A stretch of DNA of 33,427 nucleotides, taken from positions 1 to 33,427 of the forward strand of contig JAKISY010000051.1 in assembly GCA_021648365.1 (NCBI GenBank). The letters are read 5' to 3'. Every line of letters starts with the position of its first letter. Positions within the stretch are counted from its first letter, which is position 1. Source of the DNA: Verrucomicrobiales bacterium (lineage in GTDB: Bacteria > Verrucomicrobiota > Verrucomicrobiia > Verrucomicrobiales > DEV007). The position numbers and the translations under genes were made by a program. Positions 12,805 to 21,337 of this stretch are shown here, in pieces. The notes under the pieces were generated by a model, which made no database searches, was not told where the DNA came from, and saw nothing but the letters and a program-made list of their open reading frames with translations.

Positions 12805-14711
12805 GGATGCGGTTTTATAGAGTTTTAGCAGCGGGGCTGATGATGGTCACGGCGCTTTCTTGTGCGCGGATGGATGAGCTGGAGAGTTATGATAGTGCGC
12901 CGGAGATTGAGGCGTTTTATAAAAAAGAGAAGGACTTTTTCACTTTTGCTAATCCAGCGGATGTGCCAGAGGGCTTGCAATGGCAGGATGGTATGGATCA
13001 ACCTGAGGTCGGTGATGATCAAGCAAAAAAGGGTGGGGTGCTCAATCAGGCAATTCAGGCATTCCCTCCGACTTACCGCACGTTTGGCCCTAATAGTAAT
13101 CATAGTTTTCGTGGTGAGTTTCACGACAATATCGAGATGGGGTTGGTGAGTTTGCATCCGGATACGATGCAGGTGATCCCGGGATTGGCGAAACAGTGGG
13201 CGGTGAGCAAGGATCGTCAGACGGTGTATTTCCGTTTAGATCCTGAAGCGCGGTATTCGGACGGTGTGCCGGTGGTGGCGGATGATTATTTGATGACGTT
13301 TTATGTTTACCGCTCGCCGTATGCGAACGCGCCGTTTTATAGTCAGTATTATGGGACGCAGTATAAAAATATCACTAAGTATGATGATCTGACGATATCG
13401 ATTACGCTGGCTACGGCTAAGCCGAAGACAGCATATTTTGCGGCTTTGTCTCCGATGCCGAGGCATTTTTTAAAGGAGTTTGGACCTGACTATCCGGTGA
13501 GGTACCAGTGGCGGGTGAAGCCGACGACGGGGGCTTATCAGATCGATGAAGATAAAACTCGCAAGGGGCGAGTGATCGTATTGAAGCGGGTGAAGGACTG
13601 GTGGGCAAAGGATAGAAGGTATCAGAAAAATCGTTTCAACCCGGACTATATTCGTTATCGTTTGGTGAGGAATTCGGAAAAACAGTTTGAGCTGTTTCGC
13701 AATGGTGAGATGGACTTGTATTCATTGAATGCTCCTAGGTTTTGGAATGAAAAAACAGAGATGGATGTGGTGTATAAGGGTTATATCAAGAAGGCTATTT
13801 TTTATAACGATTATCCTCGGGTGCCGCGTGGTCTGTATATCAATAATTCGAAGCCCTTGCTGGACGACGTGAATGTGCGGGTGGGAATGCAGCATGCGAG
13901 TAACATGCAGAAGTTGATCGACTTTGATTTCCGGGGGGATTATCGCAGGACGAATATTTTCTGTGAGGGTTATGGCAAGTTCAGTGAGCCGAACATCAGG
14001 GCGCGGGAATTTGACCCGAAGAAGGCGCGGGAGTTTTTTGCCAAGGCGGGATTCACGCAGAGTGGTAAGGATGGGATTTTGAAAAAGAAAGATGGCACGC
14101 GATTGTCTTTCGCTATCAGTGTGGCGCAAGACCCGCAGACTAACCGGATTGTTTTGCGCTTGAAGGAAGAGGCTGCTAAGGCGGGCTTGGAGTATCAGAT
14201 CGAGTCTTTGGATGGTACGGGTTTTTTCAAGAAGGTGATGAGCAAACAACATGAAATTTGTTTTTGGGGCTGGGGCGCGGGGCCGCCTTATCCGCGCTAC
14301 TATCAAAATTTCTTTTCTGGTAATGCTTATGAACAAGGCAGCAAAACGCCTAAGCCAAATACGAACAACATCACGGTGACGGTGGATCCGCGTTTGGATG
14401 AATATAGTTTGGCGATTCGCAATGCGACGACGGAGCAGGAGATTCAGGAAAATGCTTATGCGACTGAGAAGGTGATCCATGAGCTGGCGCCGTGGGTGCC
14501 AGGTTATCATCGAAATTATTATCGTTTTGGCTATTGGCGTTGGCTGAAGTTTCCTGAGAAAAGTTTTAATGTGCGAGTGAGTTCGGAGCCCTATGAAGCG
14601 CATGTGCACTGGGTGGATATGAAGGTGAAGGAGGAAACCTTGACGGCGAAGCGCAAGGGGGAAGTTTTCCCTGAGAGCTTGGAGGTTTATGATCAATATT
14701 TGGTAAAATAA
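12801..14711 (+). CDS. yejA: Peptide-binding lipoprotein, YejA type (SBP_bac_5)
   Basis: Extracytoplasmic solute-binding protein (636 aa) feeding the YejBE channel. The signal RFYRVLAAGLMMVTALSC ends in a lipobox Cys. Family features are FANPADVPEGL, KGGVLNQAIQAFPPTYRTFG, ARYSDGVPVVADDYLMTFYV, the RYRLVRNSEKQFELFRNGEM region, and a C-terminal half rich in aromatic residues. YejA-type proteins bind peptides (in Enterobacteria including the antibiotic microcin C); the substrate here is unknown. It overlaps yejE by 4 bp, and its TAA shares one base with the start of the next ATPase gene, so the core is tightly coupled. Apart from the lipoprotein anchor, nothing is unusual. Confidence 0.93.
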   Translation: MRMRFYRVLAAGLMMVTALSCARMDELESYDSAPEIEAFYKKEKDFFTFANPADVPEGLQWQDGMDQPEVGDDQAKKGGVLNQAIQAFPPTYRTFGPNSNHSFRGEFHDNIEMGLVSLHPDTMQVIPGLAKQWAVSKDRQTVYFRLDPEARYSDGVPVVADDYLMTFYVYRSPYANAPFYSQYYGTQYKNITKYDDLTISITLATAKPKTAYFAALSPMPRHFLKEFGPDYPVRYQWRVKPTTGAYQIDEDKTRKGRVIVLKRVKDWWAKDRRYQKNRFNPDYIRYRLVRNSEKQFELFRNGEMDLYSLNAPRFWNEKTEMDVVYKGYIKKAIFYNDYPRVPRGLYINNSKPLLDDVNVRVGMQHASNMQKLIDFDFRGDYRRTNIFCEGYGKFSEPNIRAREFDPKKAREFFAKAGFTQSGKDGILKKKDGTRLSFAISVAQDPQTNRIVLRLKEEAAKAGLEYQIESLDGTGFFKKVMSKQHEICFWGWGAGPPYPRYYQNFFSGNAYEQGSKTPKPNTNNITVTVDPRLDEYSLAIRNATTEQEIQENAYATEKVIHELAPWVPGYHRNYYRFGYWRWLKFPEKSFNVRVSSEPYEAHVHWVDMKVKEETLTAKRKGEVFPESLEVYDQYLVK

Positions 14712-15736
14712 TGGCGAAGGATACAACAGAGCCACTGCTGGTGGTGCGGGATTTGAAAGCGGGTTTTGAAACGGACGCGGGCTTGCTGGTGGCGGTGGAT
14801 GACGTGGATTTCTCTATCGAGCGTGGTAAGACGCTGGGCATCGTGGGGGAGTCGGGTTGTGGTAAGAGTGTATCGGCGCTGAGTTTGATCCGTTTGTTGC
14901 CGCAGCCGATGGGTAAGGTGCTGGGTGGGGAGATTTTATTTGATGGTAAAGATCTGCGAAATATTGATGATGAGGGGATGCATGGTGTGCGGGGTGGGGA
15001 GATTGGGATGATTTTTCAGGAACCGATGACGGCGCTGAATCCGGTGCATACGATTGGGCGTCAGTTGATGGAGGCGGTGCTGATTCATCAAAAAGTCAGC
15101 AAGCAGGAGGCTTTGCGTCAGTCGGTGGAGATGTTGGATCGGGTGAAAATACCTGCGGCGGAGATTCGAGTGGGGGAGTATCCGCATCAGTTATCGGGCG
15201 GGATGAGGCAGCGGGTGATGATCGCGATGGCTTTGATCAATAAACCTAAGCTGTTGATTGCAGATGAGCCGACGACGGCGCTGGATGTGACGGTGCAGGC
15301 GCAGATTTTGGCGCTGATCGATGAGTTGCAAGCGGAGATGGAGATGGCGGTGATTTTGATCACCCATGACTTGGCGGTGATCGCTGAGAATACCGATGAG
15401 GTAGCGGTGATGTATGCGGGTAGGATAGTGGAGCGGGCGGCGGTGGGTGAACTTTTTAAGAATCCGCTGCATCCTTATACGCAAGGTTTGTTGGATTCGA
15501 TCCCGAGGATGGATTCGAAGCGTAAGCAGCATTTGAAGACAATCGAGGGCATGGTGCCGGCGTTGGCTGAGATGCCGACGGGCTGTCGTTTTGCTCCGCG
15601 ATGTAGTAATCCGCATGGCGATGAGGTGCTGGAGGAAAGACCGAAAATGGTGGAGGCGGAGCCGGGGCATTGGGTGGAGGGCTGCGCTTGTTTTTGGGGG
15701 AGGGAATTAAAAAATAAGAGTTTGAACTACGGATAG
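14711..15736 (+). CDS. oppD: Peptide ABC transporter ATP-binding protein, OppD type (first YejF half)
   Basis: ATPase of 341 aa. Walker A GESGCGKS, signature LSGGMRQR, Walker B LLIADEPTTALD, switch His in LITHDLAVI, and the C-terminal oligopeptide domain with GCRFAPRC and a later CAC. In E. coli the two ATPases of this system are fused as YejF; here they are two separate genes. Its ATG shares one base with the yejA stop. A 146-bp repeat-filled gap separates it from the oppF-type partner. Paralogous to the ATPase at 7-1053. Confidence 0.95.
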   Translation: MAKDTTEPLLVVRDLKAGFETDAGLLVAVDDVDFSIERGKTLGIVGESGCGKSVSALSLIRLLPQPMGKVLGGEILFDGKDLRNIDDEGMHGVRGGEIGMIFQEPMTALNPVHTIGRQLMEAVLIHQKVSKQEALRQSVEMLDRVKIPAAEIRVGEYPHQLSGGMRQRVMIAMALINKPKLLIADEPTTALDVTVQAQILALIDELQAEMEMAVILITHDLAVIAENTDEVAVMYAGRIVERAAVGELFKNPLHPYTQGLLDSIPRMDSKRKQHLKTIEGMVPALAEMPTGCRFAPRCSNPHGDEVLEERPKMVEAEPGHWVEGCACFWGRELKNKSLNYG

Positions 15737-15742
15737 CACAGC
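15725..15742 (+). repeat. AACCACGGAT-type dispersed repeat, diverged partial copy
   Basis: AACTACGGATAGCACAG at the very end of, and just after, the first ATPase gene. It is preceded by GAGTTTG, exactly as copy A is at 11079-11085, so the flanking GAGTTTG seems to belong to the repeat. Confidence 0.55.
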
Positions 15743-15744
15743 CG

Positions 15745-15792
15745 ATCCCGCATTCTTGGGAGAGACAGCCGGAGAATATTACCCGAAGGCAA
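15745..15792. repeat. Dispersed 48-49 bp repeat with TCCC/GGGA hairpin, copy 2
   Basis: Starts ATCCCGC and ends TATTACCCGAAGGCAA. Homologous to 2972-3020. The hairpin stem is shorter here (TCCC ... GGGA) than in copy 1. Confidence 0.65.
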
Positions 15793-15823
15793 ATGAACGC
15801 AGATGAGAGAATAGAAGAATTTT

Positions 15824-15855
15824 AACCACGGATGGCACGGATTAACACGGATAAG
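15824..15855 (+). repeat. AACCACGGAT-type dispersed repeat, copy B
   Basis: Starts AACCACGGATGGCACGGAT and continues TAACACGGATAAG. It is followed by a short GAATTAG heptamer run and then the oppF-type gene. It differs from copy A by a few bases in the middle. Confidence 0.8.
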
Positions 15856-15882
15856 AATAGGAATTAGGAATTTTTTTGTGTG

Positions 15883-16857
15883 ATGGAACCAATATTGGAG
15901 ATTAGAGACTTGAAGATGCACTTTCCGGTGAAGGGGGGGGTATTTTTGCGTCCGGTGGGTTCGGCGAAGGCGGTGGATGGGGTGTCGCTGAAGGTGTATC
16001 CGGGGGAGACGCTGGGGTTGGTGGGGGAGTCGGGTTGTGGGAAATCAACTTTGGCGAAGGCGACTTGTCGTTTGCTGGATCCAACTGCGGGGCAGGTGAT
16101 TTTTGATGGTCACGATATCACTAAGATGGGGCGTAGAGAATTGATGCCTTTGCGCAGGGAGATGCAGATGATTTTTCAGGATCCAGCGGAATCGTTGAAT
16201 CCTCGTCACTCGGTGGGGCAGATCGTGAGCGAACCTTTTGTGATCCAAAAAATAGGCACTCGCGCCGAGAGGGATAAGAAGGTGGCGGAGTTGTTGGAGC
16301 GGGTGGGCTTGAATGAAAAAATGAGCACGCGTTTTCCTTTTGAGTTTTCGGGCGGGCAGCGTCAGCGCATTGGTATTGCTCGGGCTTTGGCTCTCAATCC
16401 TAAGCTGATTCTTTGTGATGAACCGGTCTCGGCACTGGATGTATCGGTGCAGAGCCAGGTGTTGAACTTGATGATGGATCTGCAGCGTGACATGGGTTTG
16501 GCTTATTTGTTCATCGCACATGATTTGGCGGTGGTGCGGCATGTGTCGGATCGGGTGGCGATCATGTATTTGGGAAAAATCATGGAATTGGCGGATGCGG
16601 ACGCGATCTACCATCATCCGCATCATGCTTATACCAAGGCGTTGATAGCTGCGATCCCAGTGGCGGATCCTGACTCTAAGCGCGACCGTTCTCTACTGGA
16701 GGGAGATGTGCCTTCGCCGATCGATCCGCCGAAGGGCTGTGCGTTTGGTTATCGCATGAAGCACCCTAAGTGGGAACAAAGCGTGGGCATGGATCTGAGT
16801 CTAGTGGAGGTGGAGCCAGGTCATTGGGTGCAACCTTGCCCGTGTTGCACGGGGTGA
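15883..16857 (+). CDS. oppF: Peptide ABC transporter ATP-binding protein, OppF type (second YejF half)
   Basis: Second ATPase of the importer (324 aa from the ATG at 15883; a GTG lies one codon upstream). OppF-specific N-terminus: LEIRDLKMHFPVKGG then LRPVGSAKAVDGVSL. Walker A GESGCGKS, signature FSGGQRQR, Walker B LILCDEPVSALD, FIAHDLAVVRHVSDR, and the C-terminal oligopeptide domain with HPHHAYTKALIAAIPV and CPCC. It pairs with the OppD-type ATPase 146 bp upstream. No terminator is obvious after it, and the next gene has its own promoter. Confidence 0.95.
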   Translation: MEPILEIRDLKMHFPVKGGVFLRPVGSAKAVDGVSLKVYPGETLGLVGESGCGKSTLAKATCRLLDPTAGQVIFDGHDITKMGRRELMPLRREMQMIFQDPAESLNPRHSVGQIVSEPFVIQKIGTRAERDKKVAELLERVGLNEKMSTRFPFEFSGGQRQRIGIARALALNPKLILCDEPVSALDVSVQSQVLNLMMDLQRDMGLAYLFIAHDLAVVRHVSDRVAIMYLGKIMELADADAIYHHPHHAYTKALIAAIPVADPDSKRDRSLLEGDVPSPIDPPKGCAFGYRMKHPKWEQSVGMDLSLVEVEPGHWVQPCPCCTG

Positions 16858-16908
16858 GCAGCGTGGTTTATTGAGTGCTGCGAGGCTTTTGCAATGGGAG
16901 CTGATAGA

Positions 16909-16937
16909 TTGACAAAGGTAATACCTCGTGGTAATAC
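16909..16937 (+). promoter_or_regulatory. Promoter and overlapping operator of TA module 3
   Basis: A -35 box TTGACA (16909-16914), a 17-bp spacer and a -10 box TAATAC (16932-16937). Two direct copies of GGTAATAC (16917-16924 and 16930-16937), 13 bp apart, overlap the spacer and -10, and AGGTA A TACCT (16916-16926) is an inverted repeat. Transcription should start at about 16944, the first base of the antitoxin ATG. Confidence 0.72.
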
Positions 16938-16943
16938 TTTTAT

Positions 16944-17174
16944 ATGAAATCAACACTTCTCACTCAAAAGGGGCAAGTCACTGTGCCGAAAGAACTTCGT
17001 GATGCGTTTGGATGGAAAAAAAATACGGAGCTGACTTTCGTTAAAGAATCGGACGGCGTTAGGATAGTTGAAGTTCAAAAAGGACCGGCGGCGATTATCG
17101 AAAAAATGAAGAAGGCTAAGTGGATTGGTCCTTCTACGGATGAATTGTTGAGTGAAACTCGATCTGAAATTTGA
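16944..17174 (+). CDS. AbrB/MazE-type antitoxin, module 3
   Basis: A 76-aa protein with a SpoVT-AbrB swapped-hairpin DNA-binding N-terminus (MKSTLLTQKGQVTVPKELRD, residues 1-20, then a beta strand through about residue 45). A charged C-terminal tail (KMKKAKWIGPSTDELLSETR) probably embraces the toxin. The start is fixed by family length. There is no ribosome binding site, and the promoter predicts a leaderless message. The stop TGA at 17172-17174 overlaps the toxin ATG at 17174. Confidence 0.9.
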   Translation: MKSTLLTQKGQVTVPKELRDAFGWKKNTELTFVKESDGVRIVEVQKGPAAIIEKMKKAKWIGPSTDELLSETRSEI

Positions 17175-17572
17175 TGACACTTATTGATAGTAATATCCTG
17201 ATCGATATTTGGACTCAAGATCCGACATGGAAACAATGGTCGAGTGATGCGTTTGCGAAATGTCTAGCTGATGGTGATGTCGGCATCAACCCGGTAATAT
17301 ACAGCGAAATAAGTCTAGGATTTGCCACGGAGTCGGACGTGGAAGCGGCGGTTAAGATGGCAGGCCTGACAAAATTGCAGCTGCCTTTTTCTGCGGCTTT
17401 TTCAGCTGGAAGGGCTTTTCAATTATATCGAAAGCGCGGCGGAACGAGAACTTCAACTTTGCCAGATTTTTTGATCGGAGCGCACTCAGAAGTTGCTAAT
17501 ATCAGCTTGTTGACTCGAGATCCGTCAGGGTATCGCAGCTATTTTCCTAATATCACTTTGATTTCCCCTTAA
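17174..17572 (+). CDS. PIN-domain toxin (VapC-like), module 3
   Basis: A 132-aa predicted RNase toxin with all four PIN acids: D5 in TLIDSNILIDIW, E45 in VIYSEISLGF, D98 in LPDFLIGAH and D116 in LLTRDPSGYRSYFP. The preferred ATG (17174) overlaps the antitoxin stop; TTG at 17171 is one codon upstream. Its 3' end overlaps the convergent sulfatase gene by 20 bp. It is unlike the toxins of modules 1 and 2 outside the active-site motifs, so this is not a local duplication. Confidence 0.92.
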   Translation: MTLIDSNILIDIWTQDPTWKQWSSDAFAKCLADGDVGINPVIYSEISLGFATESDVEAAVKMAGLTKLQLPFSAAFSAGRAFQLYRKRGGTRTSTLPDFLIGAHSEVANISLLTRDPSGYRSYFPNITLISP

Positions 17573-19079
17573 TGGCTTGGCTATCTCTTTTCAAGCGGGC
17601 GGCTTGTTGTCGCGCTTCGCGTGCTTTTTTGTTTTTCAGAATAGAGGGGTGGGGTTTGAAAACTCCGCCGTATTCTTTGCGCAGGGCGTCGGTGCGTTTG
17701 CGCAGTCGCTCTGCGAGGTAGGCGAACTCTGGATCGTTGATGAGATTTTTGGTTTCTTGGGGGTCGCTCTCTAAGTCGTAGAGTTCTTCTAACACGGGAT
17801 TGGCTTCAAAGTAGCGGCTGTATTTGTAGCGCTCGGTGCGCACGCCTTCGTGTTTGCGGATGCTGTCGTTCATCATCAGGTGCTCGAGCCAGATGTCTTG
17901 GCGCCAGTGTGCTGGGGTTTCGCTGTTCTGGGTGAGAGGGATGAGGCTTTGTCCTTGCATGCTGCTGGGTTTTTTGGCTCCTGCGAGATCCAGTAAAGTG
18001 GCTGGCACGTCGATGTTGGCGACGATGGCTTTGGGGCGTGCGCCGGCTGTCATTTTGGACTCGGGTCGTGGATCGAAAAATAACAGTGGGACGTGGATGC
18101 TGAGCTCATAAGGTAGCCACTTGCCGGCGTAACCTCGCTCGCCGAGGAAGTAGCCGTTGTCCCCGATCATGATGACTACGGTATTGTCTGCGATGCCTTT
18201 GTCTTGGATGGCTTGACGAACGCGTCCGATGTTGTGATCGACGGCGCTGATCATGCGGTAGTAACCTTTGGTCATTTCCGCACTTTTGCTTTTTCTCGGC
18301 CAGGGATCGTTGCGCCAATGCCAGCGTTCACGGTTCATGGTGCCGTCGCGCAGGAATTCTGGCAAGGCATTGTAGAAGCTGGGTTTGGATAGGGGCGGGG
18401 TGGGGACTTTGAGATCCTGGTAGAGGGTGTGCACGTAGTCTGGCCAGATGTATTGGCGACTGTCGCTATCTTCGGCATGCGGGGCGTTGAATGCCATGCA
18501 TAGCATCCACGGCTTGTCAGTGGGGGATTGTTGGATGAATTCTATGGATTTGTCTCCGGTGATGTCGGTGAGGTGGCGTACGCTGCCATCGGCTTGGGTT
18601 TTGAAATAAGGGCCGCGGTTCAGCACCATGGGACGGTCGAACATTTCTCCCATAGTTTTATCGTTGGGAAGACCTACTCCAAATTTCCCCACGTAACCAG
18701 TGTAATAGCCTTGCTGATGAAGTAGCGTCGGGTAGCTGTTGTCCACCCATTCTTGGGAAAGTGGCGGGGTCATGAAGGTGTAGCCGTGGGTGCGCTCGAC
18801 GACGCCGGTGAGCATCGAGGCGCGACTGGCCGCGCAAATAGGTGTGGTGACAAAGGCGTTCTCGAAGCGCACCCCTTCTTTTGCCAGACGATCCATGGCG
18901 GGGGTGACGAGATAGGGGGTGACGTTTCCCATCATGTCAAAACGCTGGTCGTCGGTGATGATGAAGAGGATGTTGGGCTTGCTGCTACTAGCGGATTTAG
19001 GTGCAGCGTGGGTAGCGGGTGTTTGGGATAGTAATAGGGCTGCGACTAGAGTAGCCAGGAGTATGGAGGGTGATTTCAT
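17553..19079 (-). CDS. Secreted sulfatase
   Basis: A 508-aa member of the type I sulfatase family, which hydrolyses sulfate esters, usually on polysaccharides. A Sec signal peptide covers residues about 1-25 (LLATLVAALLLSQTPATHAA). Metal ligands are at D43-D44 in FIITDDQRFD. The formylglycine signature CAASRASMLTG begins at Cys82, so a formylglycine-generating enzyme is needed for activation. The later GDNGYFLGERG motif and C-terminal YDLESDPQETKNL are typical. It lies 18 bp after lpxK on the same strand and may share its transcript. The substrate cannot be inferred; no glycoside hydrolase is adjacent. Confidence 0.95.
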   Translation of the reverse strand: MKSPSILLATLVAALLLSQTPATHAAPKSASSSKPNILFIITDDQRFDMMGNVTPYLVTPAMDRLAKEGVRFENAFVTTPICAASRASMLTGVVERTHGYTFMTPPLSQEWVDNSYPTLLHQQGYYTGYVGKFGVGLPNDKTMGEMFDRPMVLNRGPYFKTQADGSVRHLTDITGDKSIEFIQQSPTDKPWMLCMAFNAPHAEDSDSRQYIWPDYVHTLYQDLKVPTPPLSKPSFYNALPEFLRDGTMNRERWHWRNDPWPRKSKSAEMTKGYYRMISAVDHNIGRVRQAIQDKGIADNTVVIMIGDNGYFLGERGYAGKWLPYELSIHVPLLFFDPRPESKMTAGARPKAIVANIDVPATLLDLAGAKKPSSMQGQSLIPLTQNSETPAHWRQDIWLEHLMMNDSIRKHEGVRTERYKYSRYFEANPVLEELYDLESDPQETKNLINDPEFAYLAERLRKRTDALRKEYGGVFKPHPSILKNKKAREARQQAARLKRDSQAIKGKSK

Positions 19080-19097
19080 AAAGGAAGGTGGGTGAGG

Positions 19098-20288
19098 TTA
19101 GAAAAAACGTCGAGCTGGCACGATGGGGCGGGGTTGGCAGATGCGGTTGACACATTCGGCGAAGCTCTCTTCGCCGCTGAGGATGCCGATTTCTACTCGC
19201 AGGAAATAGATCTCGATGTCCATGCGTGGTAGGCGAGGGAAGCGTACGCTGTCCTTTTCGGTGGTGACGATCATATCGACGCCAGCTGCGACGGACTCGT
19301 TGATGAAGCTGAGGATTTCTTGTTCGTTGTAGCGATGGTGGTCGGTGAAGCGTTTGCGGTGAATGATTTTTGCGCCGAACTTTTCGACTCCGTATTCGAA
19401 GCTCTCAGGCACGGCGATGCCACTGATGGCGGCGATTTTTTTCCCTTTTAAGTGTGAGAGTGGCAGGGTTTCTCGGGTTTCGATATGCTGTAAATACTGT
19501 GGGCGATGTTCGCATTCGATGATCTCTGCGGTTAGGTTGTATTTTCGGATGCGGGTGATGAGTTTGGTATTGGGATCGCCGTTGCATTTGGTGATGAAGA
19601 TGTAGCTGGCGCGTTTGAGGTTTTTTGGAGGTTCTCGCAAGGTGCCGCGCGGTAGGAGTTTTTCGGTGCCGAAGGGGTGGTAGCGGTCGATGAGTACGAT
19701 GTCGAGTCGGTGACGCAGTTTCAGGTATTGCAGCCCATCGTCGAGCAGCAGGGTGTCGGCATCGAATTTTTCGATGGCGTGGCGTCCGCCTTTGACGCGG
19801 TCTTTATCGACGACGACGACGACGTCTCTGAGGTTGGCAGCGAGCATGTAGGGTTCGTCGCCGGCGGTTTTAGAATCGAGCAGTAGCGATTTGCCATCGG
19901 AGACGACACGTGGCGGGTTGATTTGATTTTTGCCGCGTAGTTTGCCCCACAAGCGTTTCCACAGGGGGATTTTGACACTCTTGTAACCTCGACTGAGGAT
20001 GGCGACTTTGCGTCCGCCGTCTTGCAGGGCGCGGGCAAATTTTTCTACCACGGGGGTTTTGCCGGTGCCTCCGACAGTGAGGTTGCCGATGCTGACGACG
20101 AGGCAACCGAGGTTGCGCTCGCGCAGGATGCGATTGCGGTAGAGACTGAGCCGAGCGGAGACGATCACGGCATAGAGGCGGGAAAGGACACTGAGTACCA
20201 TGCGCAGAACTGTGGCACGTTTGCCTTTGCGACGATCCATGATGACGTCGATGGCAAATTGTTCCAGCGGTTCGAGGTATTCTTTCAT
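19098..20288 (-). CDS. lpxK: Tetraacyldisaccharide 4'-kinase (LpxK)
   Basis: Inner-membrane enzyme that phosphorylates the 4' position of the lipid A precursor. The ATP-binding P-loop is in GNLTVGGTGKTPVVEKFARAL, followed by ILSRGYK, a DEPYMLA motif and LLLDDGLQYLKLRHRLDIVLID, all diagnostic. The C-terminal segment SGIAVPESFE...HHRYNEQE is also typical. I start it at the ATG at 20288 (396 aa, MKEYLEPLEQFAIDVI); an upstream ATG at 20360 would add 24 polar residues without homologous character. Its N-terminus is longer than that of E. coli LpxK (328 aa). Its presence shows the organism makes lipid A. Confidence 0.95.
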   Translation of the reverse strand: MKEYLEPLEQFAIDVIMDRRKGKRATVLRMVLSVLSRLYAVIVSARLSLYRNRILRERNLGCLVVSIGNLTVGGTGKTPVVEKFARALQDGGRKVAILSRGYKSVKIPLWKRLWGKLRGKNQINPPRVVSDGKSLLLDSKTAGDEPYMLAANLRDVVVVVDKDRVKGGRHAIEKFDADTLLLDDGLQYLKLRHRLDIVLIDRYHPFGTEKLLPRGTLREPPKNLKRASYIFITKCNGDPNTKLITRIRKYNLTAEIIECEHRPQYLQHIETRETLPLSHLKGKKIAAISGIAVPESFEYGVEKFGAKIIHRKRFTDHHRYNEQEILSFINESVAAGVDMIVTTEKDSVRFPRLPRMDIEIYFLRVEIGILSGEESFAECVNRICQPRPIVPARRFF

Positions 20289-20388
20289 AGTGTGGCTTGA
20301 ATAGCCGTGTGAGTGATCCGTTCGATCTTTTTTGTCAAAGTAGCTGTAAAACTCTTGCAATCAATCGCAGATCGCAGAGTTTCGTTTT

Positions 20389-21183
20389 ATGAGTGAACGA
20401 ATAGATCAACGAGCGGTAGATGAATTGCGACCCATTTCTTTTCAGGCGGACATAGCGCCTCATGCGCATGGGTCGGTTTTGGTATCCTTCGGGGATACGA
20501 GGGTGATATGTGGGGCGACGATTCAAGAGGGTGTGCCGCGGTGGATGATGCAGCAAAATGTGAAGGGTGGCTGGCTGACTGCGGAGTATAGCATGTTGCC
20601 GTATTCGACGCTGGATCGTAAGTCGCGTGATTCGTCACGTGGCAGGGTGGATGGTCGTAGCACGGAAATCCAGCGTTTGATTGGTCGCTCTCTGCGTGCG
20701 GTGGTAGATCTGAAACGTCTGGGACAGCGAACTTTGTGGATTGATTGTGATGTGCTACAGGCGGATGGAGGGACGCGCACAGCATCGATCACGGGCGCTT
20801 GTGTGGCGGTGCAAATGGCTTTTTTGCGTATGATCGAGGCGGGATTGATGGAGAGTTCGCCGATGCAAAAAATGGCGGTGGCGGTGAGTGCGGGGGTTTG
20901 GGAGGACGAGTGTGTTTTGGATCTGAACTATCACGAGGACAAGGACGCTTCGGTGGATTTCAATTTTGTGATCACCGAGGAGCTTGCGATGATTGAGATG
21001 CAGGGCAGTGGCGAGGAGGCGACGTTCAGCGAGCAGCAGATGTTGAGGATGTTGGAATTGAGCAAAAAGGGGGTTTTGGAAATAGCTAAGTTGCAACATG
21101 CCGCGATTGCAGACTTTGATGCGCGGGAGAATCCTGCTGTGATTGAGCGTTTGCGGGAGGCTGCTAAGAAGCGTAGAAGATAG
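20389..21183 (+). CDS. rph: Ribonuclease PH
   Basis: Phosphorolytic 3'-to-5' exoribonuclease that trims tRNA precursors (264 aa; family about 240). Hallmarks are HGSVLVSFGDTRVICGATIQ, PRWMMQQNVKGGWLTAEYSM, RGRVDGRSTEIQRLIGRSLR and DCDVLQADGGTRTASITGA, followed by the C-terminal DLNYHEDKDASVDFNFV. The extra C-terminus is a basic tail ending in KKRRR. It is divergent from lpxK, with about 100 bp between the starts. Confidence 0.97.
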   Translation: MSERIDQRAVDELRPISFQADIAPHAHGSVLVSFGDTRVICGATIQEGVPRWMMQQNVKGGWLTAEYSMLPYSTLDRKSRDSSRGRVDGRSTEIQRLIGRSLRAVVDLKRLGQRTLWIDCDVLQADGGTRTASITGACVAVQMAFLRMIEAGLMESSPMQKMAVAVSAGVWEDECVLDLNYHEDKDASVDFNFVITEELAMIEMQGSGEEATFSEQQMLRMLELSKKGVLEIAKLQHAAIADFDARENPAVIERLREAAKKRRR

Positions 21184-21287
21184 TGGGAGACGTGGTCTTG
21201 GCGCTGACTTGATCAATATGATACAAAAGGCACAAAACCGCTTGACCTAAGGGGGATTTCCGTCGAATGCTGTGGGATACCCCCGAT

Positions 21288-21301
21288 AGTGCTTCGGCGC
21301 T
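21288..21301 (+). promoter_or_regulatory. UUCG-capped hairpin in the rpmB leader
   Basis: AGTGC TTCG GCGCT forms a 5-bp stem closed by a C(UUCG)G tetraloop, an exceptionally stable RNA turn, 36 bp before the rpmB ATG. It could mark a leader structure or protect the message 5' end. No run of T follows, so it is not an intrinsic terminator. Confidence 0.4.
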
Positions 21302-21337
21302 TTAAGAATAGGATTATTTATTTAAGAAAACAGGATC

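Noticed and set aside
13722..14735. Long minus-strand frame opposite yejA
   Set aside because: Shadow of yejA; no ribosome binding site, no domain and biased composition.
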